Source: Pegethrix bostrychoides GSE-TBD4-15B (GTDB lineage: Bacteria; Cyanobacteriota; Cyanobacteriia; Elainellales; Elainellaceae). From it: a stretch of 64,000 bases of DNA. Shown here piece after piece: positions 40,146 to 49,486 of this stretch. How positions within the stretch are numbered: position 1 is the stretch's first letter; the number at the start of each line of letters is the position of its first letter. The position numbers were made by a program, and so were the translations under genes. The stretch lies in contig JAHHHV010000083.1 in the NCBI GenBank assembly GCA_019359155.1, positions 1 to 64,000 of the forward strand, written 5' to 3'. A model generated the notes under the pieces. The model made no database searches. It was not told where the DNA came from and saw only the letters and a program-made list of their open reading frames with translations.

Positions 40146-40761
40146 CGACTCTTCCGCCGCAATAGAAGAGAGATTGTTGAAATCCGCTTATCGTTCGGTT
40201 GTGGCTAGGCAGCGAGTTTGCATCTCAACCCTCAATTCCGGCAGTCCTTCTTGCTGGCCTGCGTAAACCGCAGTAGTGCAACTTCGTGAAAACCATTATT
40301 TTCAATAGTTTCAGGCAATTGGTAATTTCTCTGGACTAAATTTGGACTAATTTTTGCGGCTGTTGTCTGGCTATTTTGGGGCATGTGAATCCAGATTTGA
40401 GCTAGATTTCAGCGCTTAGCATGAGCATAACGCAGCAGATAATTTTTGTTCGCGTCAGGAATTTGACCGCAGTTCAACCATAATTCAACGGCAATCTAAC
40501 AGCAACCAAATCTGCTTAAACCTAGTCTTGCCACTCTACTTTTGAGACCTATATCAAGAATTTGAGTCTTGATATAAGACTGTATTCGACACTAGTACAG
40601 CAGCACATCAGCACATCAGCACATCAGCACATCAGCTTTTAATACGCCGCTCTCAGGATGAGGATGGTATTGAAGAGCAATGATTCAGGCTGAACCCACG
40701 CTTTCGCAGAACTGCTTTAATGGTTCTCTTGAACTATAATATAATTGTACTATAAACACAG

Positions 40762-40804
40762 ATAATCAGGCCAAGCAGTACATCAAACTGCTTGGCCTGA
40801 TTAT
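40762..40804. repeat. 17-bp perfect inverted repeat
   Basis: ATAATCAGGCCAAGCAG (40762-40778) and its exact complement (40788-40804) surround the 9-nt loop TACATCAAA. Strong enough to be a bidirectional terminator or part of a small non-autonomous element. Confidence 0.75.
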
Positions 40805-40820
40805 TTTCAGTCTCTATATA

Positions 40821-40918
40821 AGACTTATTTCGAGATGGTTAGAATTGAGATAATACTAATTGTCTTGAAATAAGTCTCAATTGTCTTTTATGATTCCATT
40901 GAGAAGACAATTGAGACT
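40821..40918. repeat. Overlapping inverted repeats (11 bp and 15 bp)
   Basis: AGACTTATTTC near 40821 pairs with GAAATAAGTCT near 40867-40877, while AGTCTCAATTGTCTT (40873-40887) pairs perfectly with 40904-40918. The two pairings share bases near 40875, so they are partly mutually exclusive, as in a switch or an old mobile-element end. Confidence 0.65.
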
Positions 40919-40939
40919 CAAAATAATATTAAACTTCGT

Positions 40940-42175
40940 TTAGGGGGTTCGGGCGGAGAGTAGCCTGTCAAGTCGGTCGGCATAGCCAGTTAGCTCAACG
41001 TAGCCCCTGCCGTTTAGCAAGCTTTCTCCCTGCTGACCTGCAAATTTAACTGCACCTTCCCAATAGGTTGCTGTCGCTACGTTCAGCTCTTGATTTGGCA
41101 TCAATGGCTCTGCCTGTAGCGCTATGTCCAGCTTTGGAATTTCAATCTGCCATTTTGCTGGATACAGCGCCTCATTCTGGGGACTTTTCCAACGTTCCAG
41201 TACCTTAACCTGCCAGTCTTGCCTGCTTAGAGCAGTCGTCTCACCCGAAGCCGCAATGTAGATTCCAGCTGACGTATCCTCTAGCGTTCCGTCTTCATGC
41301 CGTAGCAGATACAGCATCAGCGCTGAGCCGTTGTCGAACTGCATCGAGAACCAATCCCAGCCTACGGTTCCTGCGGTCAACGCGCTCGTAGAATATTCGT
41401 GATCTTTCCAGGTCAGACCTGTCACCGCGTAGGGTTTGCCTTGAACAGTGACTGTGCCAACGGTGGGTTGCTGCACTAGCGAGTAGTAGTACGAGGCGTT
41501 TCCTGGCTCTTGCCCCTTCTGGCTCAGTCCCCGATTCCCTTGCAGAACGGGCGGTAGGCGCTGCTCCACCAGCAGATCCAGGCTCACCTCAGCCGTTTTA
41601 GCTAGTAATCTGACTGTCCCAAGCTCACCTCCAGGCTCAGCTTCTGTCGCTGACCAGTCTTCTAGCCAGACCTTGTAAGGCTCCGCCTCTGCACCAGCTA
41701 GCCCTAAAGTTCCTCGGCTAAAGCGCTCCGCTGGATAAAACTGCCGTTCGACAATATCGCTGACCGTAAAGTGGGCTGAGTAGATCTGATTGCCTCTCCA
41801 GCCCGAGAGCGGCTCAGCTGCGTTAATCGCTACCTCAGCTTCAGGTTTGAGCGCCTGCCGAAAAAAAGTCAGCTGAAACCCGAATTCGCGTCCGGTTTCG
41901 GTCGCCAGATTGCCAGTGTAGTACCACCACTCGGTTTGGTAGCCATTATGTGCGCCAAAATCCTGCGGAAAATTCCAGTCTTTGACCGTTAGCGCTTTCT
42001 CAAATCCAGCGTTATTCGCCGTTGCAGTCTCCAGCCAGCTCAGCTCAGTTGCAGCCCAAGCAGGCTGAAGCCACAGCAGTCCAGCAATCCAGATCCAGAT
42101 CGGCAAAGTCAGCCTCAGCAGCCGACCCGCCCAGTTCATTTCGCCCATAGTCGCCTCAACTTGCGCCAATTGCAC
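40940..42175 (-). CDS. Secreted lipocalin-like protein (CrtC/AttH family)
   Basis: 411 residues; the start may be the later ATG at 42139 (MNWAGRLLRL), which still leaves a full signal peptide (LPIWIWIAGLLWLQPAWA). The mature protein has the carotenoid 1,2-hydratase/AttH pattern: FPQDFGAHNGYQTEWWYYTG near the N-terminus, GFQLTFFRQAL, SAHFTVSDI and later GLTWKDHEYSTSAL with WDWFSMQFDNGSALMLY. These are predicted two-domain lipocalin barrels exported from the cytoplasm. True CrtC enzymes hydrate carotenoids; activity in this cyanobacterial branch is not established. It is transcribed alone. Confidence 0.88.
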   Translation of the reverse strand: MQLAQVEATMGEMNWAGRLLRLTLPIWIWIAGLLWLQPAWAATELSWLETATANNAGFEKALTVKDWNFPQDFGAHNGYQTEWWYYTGNLATETGREFGFQLTFFRQALKPEAEVAINAAEPLSGWRGNQIYSAHFTVSDIVERQFYPAERFSRGTLGLAGAEAEPYKVWLEDWSATEAEPGGELGTVRLLAKTAEVSLDLLVEQRLPPVLQGNRGLSQKGQEPGNASYYYSLVQQPTVGTVTVQGKPYAVTGLTWKDHEYSTSALTAGTVGWDWFSMQFDNGSALMLYLLRHEDGTLEDTSAGIYIAASGETTALSRQDWQVKVLERWKSPQNEALYPAKWQIEIPKLDIALQAEPLMPNQELNVATATYWEGAVKFAGQQGESLLNGRGYVELTGYADRLDRLLSARTP

Positions 42176-42198
42176 TATGGCTTAGGCGGTTGAACAAG

Positions 42199-42519
42199 TC
42201 AATTTCCCCGACGCTGCATTTGCTCCAAATCTTGGTTCAAAGCCCGTTGCCGATTAAAATAAACTGTCGTAGGCAGAGATGGTTTCGGTGGCGGCTTCGG
42301 AGACGATATCAGTGAGTACACGTCGGCATTAAACTCAGGGCTGTTGAGTTCGATGACAATTGTTTCGCCTGCTGTTCCTTCAATACTGTCGATCAGTGCT
42401 TTAAATCTGAATCCAACATCCTGAATTCTTTGCAGCCATTTGTCTCCTCCTAAAATATCGCGAAAATATATGGCGTTACTGAATAACGGTATGAATTCGC
42501 CCCCTAGCCCCCAATTCAT
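42199..42519 (-). pseudogene. Probable fragment of a PPC-like protein
   Basis: The 106-codon frame contains DSIEGTAGETIVIELNSPEF, close to the strand pattern of pre-peptidase C-terminal domains, then a Pro/Ser stretch. Its first 25 codons run through an apparent ribosome-binding site (AGGAGGAGACAAATG near 42445-42460) whose ATG is in another frame and stops after 12 codons. One frameshift just after that ATG would join it to the conserved region, so this looks like a broken gene rather than an intact one. Confidence 0.4.
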
Positions 42520-42744
42520 AGCCCTGCGGTCATCTAAGAAAGGGGGATTTAGAGGGCGAGGAAACTTGCAACTCAGATAGATTCATACTTAAATTCAGCA
42601 ACGCCACCAGGCAAAGTTTAGTTGGTAGACTACTCGCAAAATCAGCCAATCTCGCAAAATCAGCCAATACTTCGAGCGAGCGTCAACAACCCGACAACTA
42701 GCTAGCAAGATCCCCAAACACTAGCGTTGCAAACCGCTCGCCGC

Positions 42745-44100
42745 TCATTCGATGGGCTTCAGCCGCCAGCCCGGTTTCACCACCTGCCGCGCCCGCGCCA
42801 CCACCAGACAGTCATCCGGCACGTCTTCGGTGAGGGTCGAGCCAGCCGCAATCGTCACGTCTTGACCAATGGTGATAGGAGCTACCAGCACCGTATTCGA
42901 GCCAGTTTTGCTGCGGTCACCAATTTGAGTGCGGTGCTTTTTCACACCGTCGTAGTTGGCCGTAATCGTACCCGCGCCCACGTTCACCTGATTGCCCAAG
43001 CTGGCGTCGCCTAGATATGACAGATGCGCCACGTTGGTGCGTTCGCCCAGCTGCGCCTGCTTGAGTTCTACAAAGTTGCCGATGCGGCAGCCTGCGCCCA
43101 CTTCCGCATCGCCGCGCAGATGGGCATAAGGCCCAATCCGGCAGTTGGCCGCCACCTGACTGTCGCTGACTACCGAATAGAGCAGCGTTACGTTCTCGCC
43201 AATCTGGCTGTTTTCCACCAGGCTTCCCGGCCCAATCCGGCAGCCGGAGCCAATTTTGGTCTGACCACGCAGGTGCGTCTGTGGTTCAATCACCAGATCG
43301 GGAGCAAGCTGCACTGCATCGTCGATGGTGATGCTGTCTGGATCAATCAGCGTCACGCCAGCCCGCATCCAGTCATCTTTGATCCGGTTTTGCAAAATCT
43401 GGGAGGCAGTAGCCAGCTGCTTGCGGTCGTTGATGCCGAAGATTTCCTGATGATCTTCTACATCCACTGCCATCACGGGTGACAGGAAGTTGACTGCATC
43501 GGTGATGTAATATTCCTGCTGCTGGTTGTTGGCTTGCAGCGTCGGCAGCACTTGAGTGAGCGCCTGCCAGTCAAAGCAGTAGATGCCTGCATTCACCCGC
43601 CGATTTTGGCGCTGAGCAGGCGTACAGTCGCGATCTTCAACAATCTGCGTCACGATGTTTTGACCATCGCAGAAGACACGCCCGTAGCCTTTAGGATCAG
43701 GCATTTGGGCGGTGAGGATGGTGGCCGCATTGCCGTGCGTTTCGTGGGTTTGCAACAGCGACATCAAGGTTTGCGAGCGCAGCAGCGGCACGTCGCCATT
43801 TAGCACCAGCAGACTGCCCTCAAAGCCTTGCAGATACGGCATCACCTGCTGAATCGCGTGGCCTGTGCCCAACTGCTGTGCCTGTTCGACAAACTCAATG
43901 GCGGGCAAATGGCTCAGCGCCTGCTGCACCTGCTCGCCGCCAAACCCCACAATCACCAGTCGCCGCTGCGGCTGCACCGATTCGGCGCAGGACAGCACCC
44001 GCTCTACTAGCGAACTGCCGCCCAGCGGATGCAGCACCTTGGGCAACTGAGACTTCATGCGACTGCCGCGCCCTGCGGCTAAAATAGCGACCGCAACCAT
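42745..44100 (-). CDS. glmU: Bifunctional UDP-GlcNAc pyrophosphorylase / GlcN-1-P acetyltransferase
   Basis: 451 residues from the ATG opening [20 protein letters not shown]; the length fits the family, so the frame to 44118 is not needed. Nucleotidyltransferase residues include the LAAGRGSRM loop and [11 protein letters not shown]. The C-terminal half is a left-handed beta-helix of hexapeptides ([20 protein letters not shown]) with [11 protein letters not shown] and [17 protein letters not shown], the acetyltransferase active-site region. It makes UDP-GlcNAc for peptidoglycan and outer-membrane polysaccharide in the cytoplasm. It is divergent from the sulfurtransferase gene. Confidence 0.97.
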   Translation of the reverse strand: MVAVAILAAGRGSRMKSQLPKVLHPLGGSSLVERVLSCAESVQPQRRLVIVGFGGEQVQQALSHLPAIEFVEQAQQLGTGHAIQQVMPYLQGFEGSLLVLNGDVPLLRSQTLMSLLQTHETHGNAATILTAQMPDPKGYGRVFCDGQNIVTQIVEDRDCTPAQRQNRRVNAGIYCFDWQALTQVLPTLQANNQQQEYYITDAVNFLSPVMAVDVEDHQEIFGINDRKQLATASQILQNRIKDDWMRAGVTLIDPDSITIDDAVQLAPDLVIEPQTHLRGQTKIGSGCRIGPGSLVENSQIGENVTLLYSVVSDSQVAANCRIGPYAHLRGDAEVGAGCRIGNFVELKQAQLGERTNVAHLSYLGDASLGNQVNVGAGTITANYDGVKKHRTQIGDRSKTGSNTVLVAPITIGQDVTIAAGSTLTEDVPDDCLVVARARQVVKPGWRLKPIE

Positions 44101-44216
44101 GATTTTCCTTCCTGCCAACTCCAGAGCGCAGTATAGCGCGGATGATAGCGTTTTCAGCCTCCCAGCCCATTAAAATGAGCGCACTGCAACAACGACCACA
44201 AAGCATAACAACTCCG

Positions 44217-45053
44217 ATGGCTAATCTATTAACGCCCGATTTTGCGGCTCAAACTCACTGGTCGGTTGCGCCCAACTGGCTAGCTGCCCATCTCGACCCT
44301 CTGCAAATTGTGGTGATCGACTGTCGATTTTCGCTGGCCGATCCGCAGGCTGGTGCCGCGCAGTATGCAATCAACCATATTCCAGGCGCTCACTATTTCG
44401 ACCTGAATCAAGATCTGTCAAGTCCAGTGCAGACCCACGGCGGGCGACATCCCCTACCCGATCCGCTGGCGCTGGCGGCAAAACTCTCGGCTTGCGGGGT
44501 GAGTCACGAGAAGTTGGTGGTGGTCTATGACGACCAGCGGCTGGCTTTTGCGTCGCGGCTCTGGTGGCTGCTGCGCTACTACGGCCATGATCGGGTCGTG
44601 GTGCTGGATGGAGGCTGGAGTCGTTGGCAGGCTGAGGGACATCCGGTAACAGCAGCGCCACCAAAATCCCAGCTAGATCCTCAGCCGTTTGTGCCGCAGA
44701 TTCGCAGCGATTGGATCTGTGATATAGAAGCCATCAAAGCGACAGTGCCTCTGCTGATCGACTCACGGGAAGCCGAACGCTATCGCGGCGAGCAGGAACC
44801 GATTGATCCAGTTGCGGGTCATATTCCGGGAGCGCTCAACTATCCGTGGCAAGGCATAACGGATGCTGAAGGCCAATTGCTTTCTCCAGAATTGCAGCGT
44901 CAGCGCTGGGAGAATCTGCCTGCGGGTGAACCCGTCGTCTACTGTGGCTCTGGCGTGACGGCCTGCGTCAATTTGCTCTCGCTGGCAATTGCAGGGCGCG
45001 AGGCAGCTCGGCTCTATCCCGGCAGCTGGAGTGACTGGTGCTCTTATCTCTAG
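44217..45053 (+). CDS. sseA: Thiosulfate/3-mercaptopyruvate sulfurtransferase (tandem rhodanese)
   Basis: 278 residues from the ATG opening MANLLTPDF; earlier ATGs at 44175 and 44142 give longer versions. Two rhodanese domains: the inactive first (IVVIDCRFSLADPQAGAAQY, HIPGAHYFDLNQDLSSP) and the second with the catalytic loop VVYCGSGVTACVN, nucleophile C243. The loop CGSGVT is typical of the SseA group. It transfers sulfane sulfur to cyanide or thiols; the physiological acceptor is uncertain. The last 16 bases, including the stop, are duplicated in tandem. Confidence 0.93.
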   Translation: MANLLTPDFAAQTHWSVAPNWLAAHLDPLQIVVIDCRFSLADPQAGAAQYAINHIPGAHYFDLNQDLSSPVQTHGGRHPLPDPLALAAKLSACGVSHEKLVVVYDDQRLAFASRLWWLLRYYGHDRVVVLDGGWSRWQAEGHPVTAAPPKSQLDPQPFVPQIRSDWICDIEAIKATVPLLIDSREAERYRGEQEPIDPVAGHIPGALNYPWQGITDAEGQLLSPELQRQRWENLPAGEPVVYCGSGVTACVNLLSLAIAGREAARLYPGSWSDWCSYL

Positions 45054-45440
45054 GTGCTCTTATCTCTAGAAATTATCCAGAGAAGCTATAAACGGCTAGA
45101 GCTAAGGCAGTTGTTAAGCTATTTATACAGACTGTGCAATCAAGTTCATAATTCTATAATATTTAGAATTACATTTGATTGTCGGGAGGGAATAAGCCGC
45201 TAAATTTACCAAAAATGTTCATTCTGACGCAATCTTAAGCCTGCCTTTCAGCCGATAGCTGAGCCAGTAGAAGACCGATTTTACCGATTGGTCTGCCCCT
45301 GAGCTAAGATAGCTGGATCGCGTTTTGGGCAAAGCCTAGAACGGGCAGATAACGCAAGTCGTTAAGCCTAATTTTATTAAATGGTTATTGCCAAAATTAC
45401 TCCTAAAAACATTAAGCCTAAACCTTTTGGTATTGTCACT
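45054..45440. other. Intergenic region before the NYN gene
   Basis: It contains the second copy of a 16-bp tandem duplication (to 45068) and an imperfect hairpin AGACCGAT...ATTGGTCT at about 45271-45293, which may end sulfurtransferase transcription. The rest shows nothing recognisable. Confidence 0.45.
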
Positions 45441-45947
45441 ATGAACCGTCTTTCGATTTTTGTAGACGGGAATAATATGTTCTACGCTCAGCAGAAAAAC
45501 GGTTGGTTTTTTGACCCCAGGCGAGTGCTGGAATATTTTACCCATGATGCTGAAGTCACGCTGATGAACGCCTTCTGGTACACGGGTCTCAAGGATCCGC
45601 AGGATCAGCGTGGCTTCCGGGATGCCTTGATTAGCCTAGGCTATACGGTACGCACCAAGATTTTAAAAGAGTATTACGACGACAGCTCAGGCCGGATTTC
45701 TCAAAAGGCTAATCTAGATATCGAGATCGTGGTCGATATGTTTAACACGGTCGATCAATATGATCGGGTGATTCTGTTTAGCGGCGATGGCGATTTTGAG
45801 CGAGCAATTGAGTTGTTGCGCTCTAAAAGCACGCATATCACCGTTGTTTCCACGGAAGGCATGATTGCCCGCGAACTCCGCAACGTCACCGATCGCTATA
45901 TTGACCTCAACGATATTCGCGCCCAGATCGAAAAGCACGAAAACTAG
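45441..45947 (+). CDS. NYN-domain (LabA-like, DUF88) protein
   Basis: 168 residues from the ATG opening MNRLSIFVDGNNMFYAQQKN, which begins exactly at the conserved domain; the longer frame from 45381 adds 20 unrelated residues. Acidic residues of the PIN/NYN nuclease fold are visible: VDGNN, VDMFNTVDQYDRVILFSGDG and DFERAIELL. LabA in Synechococcus acts in negative feedback of circadian output, while others of the family are predicted RNases; orthology to LabA is not certain. It is convergent with the ferritin-like gene. Confidence 0.9.
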   Translation: MNRLSIFVDGNNMFYAQQKNGWFFDPRRVLEYFTHDAEVTLMNAFWYTGLKDPQDQRGFRDALISLGYTVRTKILKEYYDDSSGRISQKANLDIEIVVDMFNTVDQYDRVILFSGDGDFERAIELLRSKSTHITVVSTEGMIARELRNVTDRYIDLNDIRAQIEKHEN

Positions 45948-45985
45948 CCTCCCACGGTCAGGCGAGAGGCTAGTTCAGTCTGCCG

Positions 45986-46912
45986 CTACTTGAGCGCAGC
46001 TTTGGCTGTCATCGGCGCTTTGACGGTCATCGGCTTCGATTCTGTCAGCCCTTTCAGCACCATCGGCAAAAACCGCTCGAACAGGGCTTGCGGGTCGCGA
46101 TCCCAGATGCGCTGTACGGCGGTGAGGCGCGTTTGCTGAAGATCTGCGGAGATTAACGTCTGGGGCAGGCGTTCCAGCAAATACTGCGGACGCTGCCAGA
46201 GCGGCAGGGTATTGGTGATATCAACTAGATTACTGACCCGGCGCAGCTCAGCCCCCAGCGTGATATCCATGCCTGAGACAAAAGCTGCCTGTTCAATGGC
46301 CGCATACTTGCGCTTGGCCTGATTCACCTTCTCGGCATGAGCTGGACTCTTGCGCGCCAAGTTGGCCAGCCAGCGGTTGCCCCAACGCACATGACCCACC
46401 TCTTCCGGCAGGATTTTCTCGAGGGTTTCGCGGATTTTGAGATGCTCCGGCGTTGGGTCAGATTTTTTCAAGGCATAGATATGCGCCGCGAAATATTCAC
46501 AGCCGCGCTTCTCGGTAACGTTGATGGCGGCAATCGCTGAAATTACGGCATCGTCTAGGTTTTCAGAAGACATATTTTCGCGATCGAGCAGGCGTTCAAA
46601 CTCGTCGATGTAGGATGAACCGGGGGGCGTGCCGACTTTTACCCCTAAATCGACGAGTAGATCAGTCAGCCACATCGCGTGGCGGGCTTCATCTGAAATG
46701 TGGCGGGACAGGTCTTTGATCAGCTCAGGCGCTCTGCCGTCGAGCTGTTCGATCAGGTCGGTGAGGTCTTTGCAACTGCGCTGTTCGCTGTAGCGATAGC
46801 GGTTGAGCGTCAGGTAGTGGATCTCAGCATCGCGCACCACCTGCGTCAAAACGTCGCGGGCGCTAAATGTGCCAAAAGAGCTTGCGAGCTTGCGAGGGTA
46901 TACAACAGTCAT
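45986..46912 (-). CDS. Ferritin-like diiron domain protein
   Basis: 308 residues from the ATG opening MTVVYPRKLASSFG; a longer frame to 46957 crosses a repeat. Candidate iron ligands are in RDAEIHYLTLNRYRY, LSRHISDEARHAMWLTDLL (ExxH), NVTEKRGCEYFAAHIY and LPEEVGHVRWGNRW (ExxH). This four-helix pattern indicates a diiron ferritin-like protein found in cyanobacteria. Whether it is an oxidase, oxygenase or iron store cannot be said. Three copies of a 16-bp repeat lie just upstream of the start. Confidence 0.85.
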   Translation of the reverse strand: MTVVYPRKLASSFGTFSARDVLTQVVRDAEIHYLTLNRYRYSEQRSCKDLTDLIEQLDGRAPELIKDLSRHISDEARHAMWLTDLLVDLGVKVGTPPGSSYIDEFERLLDRENMSSENLDDAVISAIAAINVTEKRGCEYFAAHIYALKKSDPTPEHLKIRETLEKILPEEVGHVRWGNRWLANLARKSPAHAEKVNQAKRKYAAIEQAAFVSGMDITLGAELRRVSNLVDITNTLPLWQRPQYLLERLPQTLISADLQQTRLTAVQRIWDRDPQALFERFLPMVLKGLTESKPMTVKAPMTAKAALK

Positions 46913-46947
46913 AGCTTTTACCAAAAACAGTGCGGGTAGGTTACGAG

Positions 46948-46992
46948 AGCAAATCAAGCCGAAAGCAAATCAAGCCGAAAGCAAATCAAGCC
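46948..46992. repeat. 16-bp tandem repeat upstream of the ferritin-like gene
   Basis: AGCAAATCAAGCCGAA occurs twice in full (46948-46963, 46964-46979) and a third time incompletely (46980-46992). It lies 36-80 bp before the start codon, so it could alter promoter spacing. Confidence 0.8.
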
Positions 46993-47149
46993 AATATGCT
47001 GTTGCGGGAGATCTCTTCGTTAGACTCTATTGTAAATAAGTGTAACGAAGAACAGCGGGCTTTTTTTTGATTGCCTGAGCAACATATCCACAGGCGCAGG
47101 TTTACCGATAGGATTGGCATCGAAACCAAGAATTATCCAGCCCCAGCTT

Positions 47150-48232
47150 ATGTCAATTAAAAAACTGCTCTCGATTGGTCTGCTGATCTTTATTCCGATT
47201 TCGATTGCAGCTGAAAAGCTGGAATGGGGCGCGCTGGCTGTTTTCGGCCTGTCAGCGCTGGCAATTGTGCCTGTCGCCATCTGGCTGAGCACGGCGACTG
47301 AAGAGATTGCCGTGATTACGGGGCCGGGAATTGGCGCATTGCTAAACGCTGTGTTTGGCAATGCTACCGAGCTAATTATCGCGCTGGTGGCGCTGCGGGC
47401 TGGGCTAGTCGATATCGTCAAGGCCAGCATCACCGGCACAATCGTCAGCAACCTGCTGTTAGTGATGGGACTCTCGATGCTGCTGGGCGGACTGCGCTAC
47501 AAGGAACAAGAGTTTCAGCCTGTAGTCGCGCGGGTCAACGGTTCGAGCATGACCTTGGCCGTGATTGCTGTAGTCATGCCTGCTCTTGTGGTGGCGACTT
47601 CGGGCGGAGTCAGCCAACCTGAAATCACTAAGCTGTCGGTAGCCACAGCAATTATTCTGATGGTGGTCTATGCGCTGACGCTGGTGTTCTCGCTCAAAAC
47701 TCACAGCTATTTATATGACGTGGGAGTGGTGGAGCTTGAAGCAGAAATCAGCGAGGCCGACCATAAGCCGAACCTCTGGCTCTGGCTAGGGGTGCTGGTA
47801 GTGGCCACGGTAGCTGTCGCGTTTGAATCTGAAATTTTTGTCGGTGCAGTCGAAGAAGCCACCAAAGGGCTGGGACTATCACCGCTGTTTACGGGCGTGA
47901 TTTTGCTGCCGCTGGTCGGGGGGGCGGCTGAATATGTCACCGCCGTCAGCGTCGCGCTCAAAAACAATATGGATCTGTCAGTTTCGGTGGCGATGGGGTC
48001 AAGCCTGCTGGTGGCGCTGCTGGTCGCGCCGATTCTGGTACTGGTGGGGCAGGCAATTGGTCAGCCGATGGATCTAAACTTCAACTTATTTGAGGTAGTA
48101 GCCATCGTGGCGGCGGTAGCAATCGCCAATCTGATCAGCCTAGACGGACGCTCCAACTGGCTAGAAGGCGTGCTGCTACTGGCCACCTATGCGGTGCTGG
48201 GCGCGGCATTTTACTATCATCCGATTGTTTAA
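47150..48232 (+). CDS. cax: Calcium/proton exchanger (CaCA family)
   Basis: 360 residues from the ATG opening MSIKKLLSIGLL; a TTG at 47114 would add 12. Ten to eleven membrane helices. The two inverted alpha-repeats contain the hallmark words GNATELIIALVALRAG and GGAAEYVTAVSVALKNNMDL, whose glutamates bind the cation. It should export Ca2+ from the cytoplasm in exchange for protons. It has its own unit, 34 bp ahead of the ATPase gene. Confidence 0.95.
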   Translation: MSIKKLLSIGLLIFIPISIAAEKLEWGALAVFGLSALAIVPVAIWLSTATEEIAVITGPGIGALLNAVFGNATELIIALVALRAGLVDIVKASITGTIVSNLLLVMGLSMLLGGLRYKEQEFQPVVARVNGSSMTLAVIAVVMPALVVATSGGVSQPEITKLSVATAIILMVVYALTLVFSLKTHSYLYDVGVVELEAEISEADHKPNLWLWLGVLVVATVAVAFESEIFVGAVEEATKGLGLSPLFTGVILLPLVGGAAEYVTAVSVALKNNMDLSVSVAMGSSLLVALLVAPILVLVGQAIGQPMDLNFNLFEVVAIVAAVAIANLISLDGRSNWLEGVLLLATYAVLGAAFYYHPIV

Positions 48233-48265
48233 TCAATACCCTGACTAGAATCAGGTATTAAAGCT

Positions 48266-49486
48266 ATGCAAGGCTCAAGACTGATTCATCAACTCCAAAT
48301 CACCAACTTTTTGTCTTACGGCAGCCCAGGCGAAACGATTAATCTGGAGCCGCTGAATGTAATTATTGGTCCCAACGCATCTGGTAAATCTAACCTGCTC
48401 GAAATGTTGGGGCTGCTGCGTGCCCTGCCGCAAGATCTCTCCAGTCCAATTCGCGAAGGCGGCGGAATTAGAGAGTGGCTTTGGAAAGGGGATCAGTCAC
48501 CAACTTTGCCAGTCGCTCAGCTCGAAGCTCTGGTGTCTTACCCAGATGGCATCATGCCCTTGCGGTATCGTATTCAGATTACTGCCGCAGGACAGCGACT
48601 AGAAATTGTCGATGAGGCGATCGAAAATGCAGAGCGCACTAACCCAGATGAAGCTGATGTTTACTTTTTCTACCGCTATCAGACCGGCAACCCTGTGCTC
48701 AACGTCCGAACTGTGCCTGAAGCTAAGGCTGGAGAAGCTAGTCACAGAACTCCTCGAGGGCTCCGTCGGGAAGACCTCAAACCCGATCAGTCTGTCCTCG
48801 CGCAGCGTAAAGACCCCGATCAGTATCCAGAGCTAACCTATCTTGGCAGCCAATTTGCTGAAATTCGCCTCTACCGAGAATGGAATCTGGGGCGTTATAC
48901 TCCGCCGAGAATGCCTCAAAAGCCTGATCTGCCTGAAGACTTTCTCTCAGAGGATGCTAGCAATCTGGGGCTAGTGCTCAACAATTTGCAGAGCCAGATC
49001 GGAACGCGGAGAATCGTTAGCTACCTGAAGAAATTCTATGAGCCGATTGAAGAAATCATTCCTCGAATTTCAGGTGGCTCTGTGCAGCTGTTTATCCGGG
49101 AGGAGGGGCTGTCAGTGCCCATCCCAGCCACACGTTTATCAGATGGCACTCTGCGGTATCTTTGTCTCTTAACGATTCTTTGTCATCCCACGCCGCCGCC
49201 TCTGATTTGCTTGGAAGAACCTGAACTCGGACTTCATCCTGATGTAATTCCTACGATTGCCGAACTGCTGATCGAGGCCTCACAACGCACCCAGCTAGTT
49301 GTCACGACCCATTCTGATGCTTTGATCTCGGCGCTCAGCGAAGTCCCAGAAGCGATTCTAGTCTGCGAACGAACCCAAACAGGCAGCCATCTGCGCCGAC
49401 TGGAGCGGGAGCCGCTCAAAGAGTGGCTGGATAACTACACACTGGGTGATCTGTGGCGAATGGGAGAACTCGGGGGCGTGAAGTGA
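48266..49486 (+). CDS. AAA ATPase of the OLD/RecF-like type, partner of DUF4276
   Basis: 406 residues with an ABC-type ATPase fold. Walker A is GPNASGKSN from residue 35; the signature-like region is TRLSDGTLRYLCLL near 290; Walker B is LICLEEPELGLHPD from 313; and the H-loop is VVTTHSDALIS. The middle insertion (about 90-280) is charged and variable. It is smaller than OLD nucleases and lacks a fused TOPRIM domain; the next gene, whose start overlaps its stop, supplies a candidate. ATPase plus DUF4276 pairs are widespread in accessory DNA. By analogy with PARIS and other ATPase-TOPRIM systems this may be a phage-defence sensor, which is inference. Confidence 0.88.
   Translation: MQGSRLIHQLQITNFLSYGSPGETINLEPLNVIIGPNASGKSNLLEMLGLLRALPQDLSSPIREGGGIREWLWKGDQSPTLPVAQLEALVSYPDGIMPLRYRIQITAAGQRLEIVDEAIENAERTNPDEADVYFFYRYQTGNPVLNVRTVPEAKAGEASHRTPRGLRREDLKPDQSVLAQRKDPDQYPELTYLGSQFAEIRLYREWNLGRYTPPRMPQKPDLPEDFLSEDASNLGLVLNNLQSQIGTRRIVSYLKKFYEPIEEIIPRISGGSVQLFIREEGLSVPIPATRLSDGTLRYLCLLTILCHPTPPPLICLEEPELGLHPDVIPTIAELLIEASQRTQLVVTTHSDALISALSEVPEAILVCERTQTGSHLRRLEREPLKEWLDNYTLGDLWRMGELGGVK

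Larger units (their letters stand above)
40146..40939. other. Gene-free, palindrome-rich spacer
   Basis: Nearly 800 bp without a credible gene. It contains four tandem copies of CAGCACAT near 40602-40636, a perfect 9-bp inverted repeat ATATCAAGA/TCTTGATAT (40551-40575) and several larger hairpins between 40762 and 40918 that are listed separately. The first 400 bp hold nothing recognised apart from the decayed 5' region of the GST gene. Confidence 0.6.

Noticed and set aside
40602-40640. CAGCACAT tandem repeat as a CRISPR or iteron array
   Set aside because: Only four 8-bp units with no spacers and no nearby replication or cas gene; listed as a simple tandem repeat.
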